Of a stretch of 7,095 bases of DNA, positions 1 to 5,168 are shown piece by piece. The first letter of the stretch is position 1. Every line of letters starts with the position of its first letter. A program made the translations under genes and the position numbers. Source of the stretch: DAMCZI01 sp032095175 (GTDB taxonomy: Bacteria; Bacillota; Clostridia; Clostridiales; Caloramatoraceae); NCBI GenBank assembly GCA_032095175.1, contig DAMCZI010000088.1, positions 1 to 7,095 on the forward strand. The letters are read 5' to 3'. The notes beneath the pieces were generated by a model. The model worked only from the letters and a program-made list of their open reading frames with translations, ran no database searches and was not told the origin of the DNA.

Positions 1-97
1 GGCTAACTTGAGCTTTCATTGACGAAGTATGACACAAAATAGACCAAAATATTGATTTGTTATTTTCTTTAATACGCCTTATTATTCACATTAAAAA
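1..97. other. Left edge, no gene identified
   Basis: I see no supportable gene here. All three rightward frames meet stops within the first 25 or so bases, and the leftward reading shows no start codon with a Shine-Dalgarno site. The leftward gene at 114-557 ends just to the right, so this stretch is probably the spacer, and possibly the promoter region, of whatever lies left of the window. I could not identify promoter boxes with confidence. Confidence 0.4.
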
Positions 98-115
98 AAG
101 GGGCCTTTGCCCCTT
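93..115 (-). terminator. Intrinsic terminator of the small membrane protein gene
   Basis: On the minus strand a perfect 7-bp stem, AAGGGGC paired with GCCCCTT (109-115 with 98-104), closes a 4-base loop and is followed by a run of seven T (99-93). The hairpin overlaps the stop codon of the gene at 114-557, so it ends that transcript immediately. On the plus strand the run of A precedes the stem and no T-run follows, so it should work leftwards only. Confidence 0.85.
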
Positions 116-557
116 AGCTATTCTTAGTTATATTCTGATTGTTTCCATTTATTCTTCCCCAATTCCATCTTTCCTTTGGCATATCTACGTCCTTCTGTAT
201 ATCAGCCTGTATACTTTTGTATGTAACCCAATGACCTATAAAGGTTGCAATACATATTACAAGAAATACTATTGAAGTAATTGTTCCCTGCTTTATCTCA
301 CCTTTTATAGCCAAAAGCATTTCCTTTGTCAGACTATCATCATACACTCTACTATGAATAAGACCTCTAACAAAAAATGCTGATTCTACAGAGCTTAATG
401 CAATAACAAGAGTTACTAAAAGTAGTGTAAAAAGTAGAATCTTTTTAGGTCCTTTATATCCCAGTCTATAACTTATAACTACATTTTTAAATAAAAGTAT
501 TGCTGTAATGATAGAAATAACTAGCGATGTGTAAACAATAGCTGTGGTTAGTGCCAT
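114..557 (-). CDS. Small three-helix membrane protein of unknown function
   Basis: I do not recognise this 147-residue protein. It shows three hydrophobic segments, at about residues 5-23, 40-62 and 92-109. A basic loop (RLGYKGPKK) follows the first and a charged stretch (about 64-90) separates the second and third. The polar, Trp/Asn-rich C-terminal tail is about 35 residues long. No catalytic or metal-binding motif is visible. The start at 557 is preferred: an in-frame ATG at 569 sits directly against AAAGG with no spacer, while the ATG at 557 has the purine/GT-rich stretch AAGGATGGTGGG a few bases upstream. The longer form would add only MVGK at the N-terminus. The gene lies downstream of the rhomboid-like gene on the same strand, separated by a 15-bp hairpin and a plausible promoter, so it is probably a separate transcription unit. 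That it is a real gene is supported by its own promoter and terminator. Its function is open. Confidence 0.75.
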   Translation of the reverse strand: MALTTAIVYTSLVISIITAILLFKNVVISYRLGYKGPKKILLFTLLLVTLVIALSSVESAFFVRGLIHSRVYDDSLTKEMLLAIKGEIKQGTITSIVFLVICIATFIGHWVTYKSIQADIQKDVDMPKERWNWGRINGNNQNITKNS

Positions 558-590
558 TTTACCCACCATCCTTTAATTTGTTTTATATCA

Positions 591-619
591 ATGTTACCTT
601 TTATTCCAATAACAGTCAA
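591..619 (-). promoter_or_regulatory. Putative sigma-A promoter of the small membrane protein gene
   Basis: On the minus strand TTGACT (619-614, five of six matches to the -35 consensus) is followed after 17 bases by TAACAT (596-591, four of six). Transcription would start near 584, giving a leader of roughly 27 bases. An alternative pair, TTGGAA (609-604) and TATAAA (587-582) with a 16-base spacer, overlaps it. It would place the start only about 15-20 bases before the ATG. Confidence 0.5.
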
Positions 620-625
620 ACACAT

Positions 626-659
626 AAACCCCTCATAAACAATCGTTTATGAGGGGTTT
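626..659 (-). terminator. Strong hairpin, probable terminator of the rhomboid-like gene
   Basis: This is a perfect 15-bp inverted repeat (626-640 with 645-659) enclosing a 4-base loop. It is the strongest dyad in the window and lies about 70 bases beyond the stop of the rhomboid-like gene. On the minus strand the stem ends in GGGGTTT and is followed by ATGTGTTTGA, a poor T-tract, so termination may be partial. On the plus strand GGGGTTT is followed by CACC. It directly abuts the -35 box of the next leftward gene, so a role as an operator or transcript-stabilising element is possible. Confidence 0.6.
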
Positions 660-670
660 CACCATATATT

Positions 671-704
671 ACAGGTTTTTAACAGTTAATATTATCAAAC
701 CTGT
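671..704. repeat. Inverted repeat with nested dyad in the 3' region of the rhomboid-like gene
   Basis: ACAGGTTT (671-678) is the exact reverse complement of AAACCTGT (697-704) across an 18-base loop. A second small palindrome, TTAACAGTTAA (680-690), lies inside the loop. No T-run follows on either strand, so it is not a typical intrinsic terminator. It could be a transcript-stabilising hairpin or a protein-binding site. The evidence is the symmetry alone. Confidence 0.35.
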
Positions 705-727
705 CACAATCTTTAAATTGGATTGAA

Positions 728-1543
728 TTACTCGTTATCTCTATTTATAGGAACTACTTTCTTTATATGTTTGTGGTCTTTGAGATGCTCCATACAGTAT
801 TCATAATCTCCACCATCACATTCTACACAATATCTAAATTCCATATCTGGATTATCCTTTTCAGTTATACCACATACAGAACATTTATGCATTGTAAGAT
901 TCTTTGGTATTTCAGCCTTGAATCTTCTTCTGTTATTGTAAGCACTTCTAGTCGTTTTTGTACGGATAAATACTTCTTTCCAAAAGAAAACTAAAAAGTT
1001 CAATACAGATGCTATAGCTGCAATCTTTTGTGGTATTGGTGAGAATATAACAGTAATGGCTATCAAAGCCCAGTTAAGCCAACCTAAATATTTCATTTTT
1101 ACTGGAAGTATAAAAAATAACAATATTTCATACTCTGGATACAAATATGCAAAAGCTAAGAACAAAGAAAGATTTAGATAGGTAGCTGTTCCCCATCCTG
1201 TTAACAAAGCCGCTATTGTAGTTCCTATCATGCCAAGGAAATAATAAACATTAAATCTAAAGCTTCCCCACTCATTTTCAAGGCTGCTTCCTATAAAATA
1301 GTAAAAATATAAAGCTATTACCGTAAATAATAGATTACCTCCTTCTGGCATGAATATATATGTTATTAATCTCCACACTTCACCTTTAAAAACCAGTTCA
1401 GGTATAAGGGTTATCTTATAATAAAAACTCGGATCAACCAAAATAAATATATATGCTGCAGCTGTAAGTCCAACAATATATGTCATCAATCCTCTTATAG
1501 CAAACTTTCCATACTTTCTTTCAAGCTTATCAAGCCATCTCAT
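728..1543 (-). CDS. Rhomboid/Derlin-fold membrane protein with C-terminal Cys/His zinc-finger-like module, probably protease-dead
   Basis: This 271-residue protein has a polytopic N-terminal two thirds (about residues 15-195, roughly six hydrophobic segments) and a soluble Cys/His-rich tail. The WR pair typical of the rhomboid superfamily L1 region is present (W57-R58, in VWRLITYIFMP), followed by helix-2 and helix-3 patterns such as SSLENEWG and YYFLGMIG. Active rhomboids carry GxSG in the fourth helix and a His in the sixth. Here the corresponding segment reads LNLSLF (S126 without the glycines), and the membrane part contains no histidine at all. I therefore infer a non-catalytic, Derlin- or iRhom-like protein. 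The tail has C221, C224, C239, C242, C250, H253, H257 and H259, enough ligands for two zinc ions in a cross-brace resembling ZZ or B-box fingers. The start is supported by GAAGGAG seven bases upstream. Possible roles, inferred only, are chaperoning or recognition of membrane proteins. Confidence 0.8.
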   Translation of the reverse strand: MRWLDKLERKYGKFAIRGLMTYIVGLTAAAYIFILVDPSFYYKITLIPELVFKGEVWRLITYIFMPEGGNLLFTVIALYFYYFIGSSLENEWGSFRFNVYYFLGMIGTTIAALLTGWGTATYLNLSLFLAFAYLYPEYEILLFFILPVKMKYLGWLNWALIAITVIFSPIPQKIAAIASVLNFLVFFWKEVFIRTKTTRSAYNNRRRFKAEIPKNLTMHKCSVCGITEKDNPDMEFRYCVECDGGDYEYCMEHLKDHKHIKKVVPINRDNE

Positions 1544-1610
1544 TAAACCACTCCTTCAAATCAGAAACTATAAAAAAGCCTTTTATTGAATTATACAGCA
1601 TAATCCTCTT

Positions 1611-1639
1611 ATAATAAAGTCCTGACTTAATACTGTAAA
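1611..1639 (-). promoter_or_regulatory. Putative sigma-A promoter of the rhomboid-like gene
   Basis: On the minus strand TTTACA (1639-1634) and TATTAT (1616-1611) each match five of six consensus bases and are separated by the ideal 17 bases. Transcription would begin near 1604, giving a leader of about 60 bases before the ATG at 1543. A second possible -10 box, TATAAT (1595-1590), lacks a good -35 box. Confidence 0.6.
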
Positions 1640-1686
1640 CCCTTAAAATGCCTTTTTCAAATTAATTATGAATTGTATAACAAATA

Positions 1687-1715
1687 TTATAAATTTAGTT
1701 AATATATATTATAAT
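1687..1715 (+). promoter_or_regulatory. Weak putative promoter of the two-component operon
   Basis: A perfect -10 hexamer, TATAAT (1710-1715), lies about 70 bases before the regulator start. The 17-base-spaced -35 position reads TTATAA, matching only three of six consensus bases. The surrounding DNA is so A+T-rich that -10 matches by chance are expected. I found no convincing pair of LytTR half-sites upstream, so autoregulation from this region is not supported. Confidence 0.3.
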
Positions 1716-1783
1716 TATAGAAGGTAATAGATAGCTTTATGATTTAAACAGATACAATTTATTATGGTAGAAGGTGATCAAAA

Positions 1784-2512
1784 ATGATGAATGCAGTTAA
1801 TATAGCCATAATTGATGATGAAAAAGTCCAAGTAGAGCTTTTGGAAAAATATGTATATAAATGGGCACGTGATAAAAATATAAACGTAATAATAGCGGCT
1901 TTTAATAGCGCGGAAAGCTTTGAATTTAGCTGGAGCATGAACAAAAAATACAACATAATCCTATTGGATATTCAGATGAAAGGGCAAAATGGCATTGAAC
2001 TGGCTAAAAAAATAAGGCAGGAAGACGAACTTCTAAATATAATCTTCATAACTGCCATTGCTGATTATATTGCTGATGGTTATGATGTATCTGCATTGAA
2101 TTATTTAATTAAGCCAATAAAAGAAGACAAGCTTTGTCAATGTTTAAATAAAGCTGTTTTAAAAATTCCAAGGGAAGAAAAGACCATACTTATAGATGTA
2201 GATGGAGGAATCCAGCGAGTAATGCAGAATGATATAATTTATATAGAAGCTTTTGCACACTACATAGAAATAAATACTGTAAGTGGTAAGTATACAACTA
2301 GAAAAAGTATAAGCACCATAGAGAAAGAAATAGATAATAATATATTCATTAGATGTCATAGATCCTACATCGTTGGATTAAAGTATATAAAACGAATCAA
2401 TAACAGTGAATTACAACTGGATAATGGACAAGCAATTCCCATAAGTAGAAGTCAGTATTCAAATACCAATATGGCCTTTATAAAATATTTTAGAGGTGAC
2501 ACGATTGAATAG
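1784..2512 (+). CDS. LytTR-family response regulator (AgrA/VirR-like)
   Basis: This is a 242-residue DNA-binding response regulator. The receiver domain (about residues 5-125) has the acidic pair D11-D12, the probable phospho-acceptor D62 (in ILLDIQM), T90 and the conserved K110-P111. The C-terminal LytTR domain (about 135-236) is recognisable from IIYIEAFAHYIEI and from FIRCHRSYIVGLKYI, the pattern seen in AgrA, VirR and ComE type regulators. These bind paired 9-bp direct repeats spaced by about two helical turns. Length is normal for the family. The start at 1784 has AAGGTG seven bases upstream; a second ATG follows immediately. It overlaps the kinase gene by 8 bases, so its partner is almost certainly that kinase. 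The likely target, by inference, is the repeat pair at 3241-3270 before the ABC genes. No quorum-sensing peptide gene is adjacent, so it should not be named agrA. Confidence 0.93.
   Translation: MMNAVNIAIIDDEKVQVELLEKYVYKWARDKNINVIIAAFNSAESFEFSWSMNKKYNIILLDIQMKGQNGIELAKKIRQEDELLNIIFITAIADYIADGYDVSALNYLIKPIKEDKLCQCLNKAVLKIPREEKTILIDVDGGIQRVMQNDIIYIEAFAHYIEINTVSGKYTTRKSISTIEKEIDNNIFIRCHRSYIVGLKYIKRINNSELQLDNGQAIPISRSQYSNTNMAFIKYFRGDTIE
2493..2498 (+). promoter_or_regulatory. Ribosome binding site that places the kinase start at TTG 2505
   Basis: GAGGTG lies inside the end of the regulator gene, six bases before TTG at 2505. The GTG at 2496, which would otherwise give a longer protein, is the last three bases of this Shine-Dalgarno sequence, so it is unlikely to be the real start. 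Confidence 0.75.
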
Positions 2513-3239
2513 TTTTAAGATATTTATATTGATTGCAGCTGTTTTAGCTGCAGTAATCCTTATAGTTTTCAGCATAAGATATATATTCTATAAATTAATA
2601 GATAAGCGTATATCCAATTATCAGAATGATTTAATTACAAAGCAGTATAATGAAGTTGAAAACATATATAAAGAAATGAGGGGCTGGAAGCACGATTATC
2701 ACAACCACATTCAAACAATGAAGGCTTATCTTGAATTAGGCAAATATGAAGCTATGGAACAGTATCTAAATGATTTAGACAAGGATTTGACCAATATAGA
2801 TAAGGTTTTAAAAACAGGTAATATAATGGTGGATGCCATTCTAAATACCAAACTATCACTAGCAACAAATCAGGGAATAAATATAAACGCAAAGGCAGCG
2901 GTACCTAAAAATCTTAGGGTATCAGACATAGATTTAAGCGTTATTATCGGCAATTTAATGGATAACGCTATGGAAGCTGCAACCAAGCTTGAAAACCCCG
3001 AGGACAGGTTTATAAGAGTCTATATTAGAGAGATGAAAGAACAACTGTATATTTCTATAACCAATTCTGTAGGCGGAGAGATTAAAAAGACAGGTTTAGG
3101 ATATATAAGCACAAAGCTAGCAAAAAATCACGGCTTCGGCTTGAAAAGAGTAGATAATATTGTAGCTAAATACAATGGCTTTATAAACAGACAAAATGAA
3201 GAAGGTGTATTCGCCACAGAGGTTATTCTGCCATTATAG
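2505..3239 (+). CDS. Short single-helix sensor histidine kinase, GHKL/HPK10 (AgrC-like)
   Basis: This 244-residue kinase probably phosphorylates the LytTR regulator encoded just upstream. One hydrophobic helix (about residues 5-28) is followed by a likely helical stretch, the phospho-acceptor region around H63 (WKHDYHNHIQ, residues 61-70), the N-box NLMDNAMEA (150-158) and the glycine box GFGLKRV (210-216). The HDY..H pattern and the lack of a clear DxG motif between the N and G boxes fit the HPK10 group, which includes AgrC and VirS. Those proteins usually have about six membrane helices and over 400 residues, so the sensor part here is reduced to an anchor. The signal must be sensed in the membrane, in the cytoplasm or through a partner. 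The start is a TTG, and the gene overlaps the regulator's end by 8 bases (TTGAATAG), implying coupled translation. A terminator hairpin begins at its stop codon. Confidence 0.9.
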   Translation: MNSFKIFILIAAVLAAVILIVFSIRYIFYKLIDKRISNYQNDLITKQYNEVENIYKEMRGWKHDYHNHIQTMKAYLELGKYEAMEQYLNDLDKDLTNIDKVLKTGNIMVDAILNTKLSLATNQGININAKAAVPKNLRVSDIDLSVIIGNLMDNAMEAATKLENPEDRFIRVYIREMKEQLYISITNSVGGEIKKTGLGYISTKLAKNHGFGLKRVDNIVAKYNGFINRQNEEGVFATEVILPL

Positions 3240-3279
3240 TACCATTGGTGTTTAAAATTTAACCATTGGTGCTTTTTTT
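3238..3279 (+). terminator. Intrinsic terminator after the two-component genes
   Basis: AGTACCATTGGT (3238-3249) pairs with ACCATTGGTGCT (3262-3273). The stem is 12 positions with one T-T mismatch and one G-U pair, and the loop has 12 bases. A run of seven T follows (3273-3279). It starts within the kinase stop codon, so it should end the two-component transcript. Read-through would continue into the ABC genes 48 bases downstream, so partial termination could lower transporter expression relative to the regulators. Confidence 0.75.
3241..3270 (+). promoter_or_regulatory. Candidate LytTR operator: two direct repeats upstream of the ABC genes
   Basis: ACCATTGGT occurs exactly at 3241-3249 and 3262-3270, leaving a 12-base gap and a 21-bp start-to-start distance. 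The published LytTR half-site is [TA][AC][CA]GTTN[AG][TG]; both copies agree at eight of nine positions, with A in place of G at position four. LytTR proteins typically bind two such repeats 12-13 bp apart, just upstream of the -35 position. A weak -10 candidate, TAAATT (3295-3300), lies at a fitting distance. The same bases form the terminator stem because the 9-mer is nearly palindromic, so the repeat could exist for that reason alone. Binding by the regulator encoded at 1784-2512 is inferred. Confidence 0.5.
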
Positions 3280-3314
3280 ATAAATTAGGAAAGCTAAATT
3301 GTTATCATGTAGTT

Positions 3315-3320
3315 GAGGTG
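3315..3320 (+). promoter_or_regulatory. Ribosome binding site that places the first ABC start at ATG 3327
   Basis: GAGGTG is followed after six bases by ATG at 3327. The in-frame GTG at 3318 is part of this Shine-Dalgarno sequence, so the three extra residues it would add (MIK) are unlikely to be made. Confidence 0.75.
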
Positions 3321-3326
3321 ATAAAA

Positions 3327-5168
3327 ATGGAAGAGGCAAACACCCATAAAAGCAAGCCCAAATATTCAATGCTTAAAAATACTATTTACTTAATAAAAAA
3401 CATTTGGAAGTGGGATAAATTACTATTCGCCCTATGTTTTTTGCAAATACCTGCCATAGTAGCTATCCCACTGCTTGGGATATATATTCCTAAAATACTC
3501 ATAGACTCTGTTACAAATCATGTATCAATTTCAGAGTTAATGGTAAACGTGGGCATACCTATTGTCAGTATAATAGGATTAAATGTATTATTAAGTGTTT
3601 CATCTTCTATAACAAAGTATAGAGCAACTTCTTATAGGTTTAATTATATAAATCAGCTATCAGTCAAGGCTATGGATACAGATTTTGATAATATTGACGG
3701 ACCAGCTGGCCAAGAAAAATTTATGAAGGCTCATATGGCTACTCAGCAAAATAGTTCTTCTACTGAGGCAATCATAAAAGTAGGTGTAGATACATTTTCA
3801 AATATCATAGGATTTACACTATATGCAGGTATAATATCGTCCATTCATCCATTAATAATAGCATTTTTAATTTTATCATCTATAATAAACTATTATCTAG
3901 GAAAACATGTAAGCAAATTCGAACATAGCAATAAGGATAATTTAGCACCTATACAAAGGAAACTTCATTATATAATGGACAAAACAGGAGAATTTAAATC
4001 TGCAAAAGATATGAGACTTTATAATATGTTTCCCTGGTTTAAAGATATGTTTTCTACTATGAAAAACAAAAAAATATATTTTGAAAAGAAAAATATATAT
4101 CATAGATATTTTGCAAATATTATTGATGGAATACTCCTTCTATTAAGGGATGGCTTAACTTATGGTTTTCTTATATATTTAGTTATATACAAAGATATGC
4201 CCATAGGAAATTTTGTTCTATATTTTGGAGCAGTGGCTGGTTTTTCTACATGGCTATCTGGCATTGTAAAAAACTTAAACTCCTTAAATTCAATGAGTCT
4301 AGAAGTCTGCGATTTAAGAGAATATTTTGAGATGGAGGATAAAATGAATAGAGGCGCTGGTGTACAACTACCAGCTTCCTATGAACTACCCTGCGATATA
4401 GAATTTAAAAAAGTGTATTATAAATACCCCGGGGCAAAGGACTATACAATAAAAAATATGAATCTTCACATAAAAAAAGGAGAAAAAATAGCATTAGTAG
4501 GTGTTAATGGTGCTGGCAAGACCACATTAGTAAAACTCATCTGTGGCTTATATACTCCTACAAAGGGTGAAATATATGTTAACGGGAAAAATAATAGTCT
4601 TTATAATAGGGACGAATACTATACTTTGTTTTCTGTAGTATTTCAAGATATTCATTTATTACCTATATCCATAGAAAAGAATATTGCATTAAACACAGAA
4701 GATGATATTGATGATGTAAAAATGGATAACGTGCTTAACATGTCAGGGTTTATGGAAAAAGTAAGTTCCTTACCAAATGGCAAGAAAACCTTATTAGTTA
4801 AATCTTTATATGAAGAGGCAATAGAGCTGTCAGGTGGAGAAATGCAAAAGCTTATGCTTGCAAGAGCATTATATAAAGATGCTCCTATTATAATACTTGA
4901 TGAACCCACAGCAGCCTTAGACCCTATAGCTGAAAACGAAATATATGAAAAGTATAATGAATTAACGAAAGACCATACCTCCATATTTATATCTCACAGA
5001 TTATCTTCCACAAGATTTTGTGACAGAATAGTATTTATTGACGATGGCAGAATAGTGGAAGAGGGTAATCATTATAGTCTTATGGATAAAAACGGGAAAT
5101 ATAAGAAAATGTATGATATGCAGAGCTATTATTATAAGGATAATATAGGTGGTGAAAAAAATGCATAG
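3327..5168 (+). CDS. ABC exporter half-transporter, first subunit (fused membrane and ATPase domains)
   Basis: This 613-residue protein joins an exporter-type membrane domain (about residues 30-320, hydrophobic segments near 33-55, 75-95, 150-192 and 262-315) to an ATPase domain (about 357-590). Motifs visible are the A-loop Y367, Walker A GVNGAGKTT (392-400), Q-loop Q440, signature LSGGE (501-505), Walker B IIILDEP with D525 and E526, D-loop D532 and switch H557, so it should be ATPase-competent. KDMRLYN (228-233 region) lies in the intracellular part of the membrane domain and recurs in the second subunit. There is no N-terminal C39 peptidase domain, so it does not itself cleave leader peptides. 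It overlaps the second subunit gene by 8 bases, indicating a heterodimer. The substrate is unknown; regulated clusters of this kind often export peptides, antibiotics or lipids, but nothing here selects among them. Expression may depend on the element at 3238-3279. Confidence 0.92.
   Translation: MEEANTHKSKPKYSMLKNTIYLIKNIWKWDKLLFALCFLQIPAIVAIPLLGIYIPKILIDSVTNHVSISELMVNVGIPIVSIIGLNVLLSVSSSITKYRATSYRFNYINQLSVKAMDTDFDNIDGPAGQEKFMKAHMATQQNSSSTEAIIKVGVDTFSNIIGFTLYAGIISSIHPLIIAFLILSSIINYYLGKHVSKFEHSNKDNLAPIQRKLHYIMDKTGEFKSAKDMRLYNMFPWFKDMFSTMKNKKIYFEKKNIYHRYFANIIDGILLLLRDGLTYGFLIYLVIYKDMPIGNFVLYFGAVAGFSTWLSGIVKNLNSLNSMSLEVCDLREYFEMEDKMNRGAGVQLPASYELPCDIEFKKVYYKYPGAKDYTIKNMNLHIKKGEKIALVGVNGAGKTTLVKLICGLYTPTKGEIYVNGKNNSLYNRDEYYTLFSVVFQDIHLLPISIEKNIALNTEDDIDDVKMDNVLNMSGFMEKVSSLPNGKKTLLVKSLYEEAIELSGGEMQKLMLARALYKDAPIIILDEPTAALDPIAENEIYEKYNELTKDHTSIFISHRLSSTRFCDRIVFIDDGRIVEEGNHYSLMDKNGKYKKMYDMQSYYYKDNIGGEKNA
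5147..5154 (+). promoter_or_regulatory. Ribosome binding site that places the second ABC start at ATG 5161
   Basis: AGGTGGTG lies inside the end of the first ABC gene, six bases before ATG at 5161. The two in-frame GTG codons at 5149 and 5152 fall within this Shine-Dalgarno sequence, so the longer N-terminus they would give (MVKK) is unlikely. Confidence 0.75.

Noticed and set aside
57..275. Rightward 72-codon ORF over the end of the small membrane protein gene
   Set aside because: It is antisense to a better supported leftward gene with a promoter and terminator, and has no ribosome binding site.
728..1543. Assignment as an active rhomboid serine protease
   Set aside because: The GxSG motif and the membrane histidine are both missing, so protease activity cannot be supported.
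1690..1710. TTAGTTAAT (1695-1703) as a LytTR half-site for autoregulation
   Set aside because: It matches 8 of 9 positions but has no partner repeat 21-22 bp on either side, so it is probably chance.
1668..1727. A 19-codon rightward ORF (starting MNCITN) upstream of the regulator, considered as a signal peptide precursor
   Set aside because: It has no Shine-Dalgarno site, consists of low-complexity A+T-rich codons, and overlaps the only candidate promoter of the regulator operon.
2534..2552. Hairpin TGCAGCT/AGCTGCA near the start of the kinase gene
   Set aside because: It lies in the codons for a repetitive Ala-Val-Leu-Ala-Ala membrane stretch. The symmetry is easily explained by coding sequence and there is no T-run.
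1784..3239. Assignment as a true agr quorum-sensing locus
   Set aside because: There is no AgrB-like protease or AgrD-like propeptide in the window, and the kinase lacks the multi-helix AgrC sensor domain.
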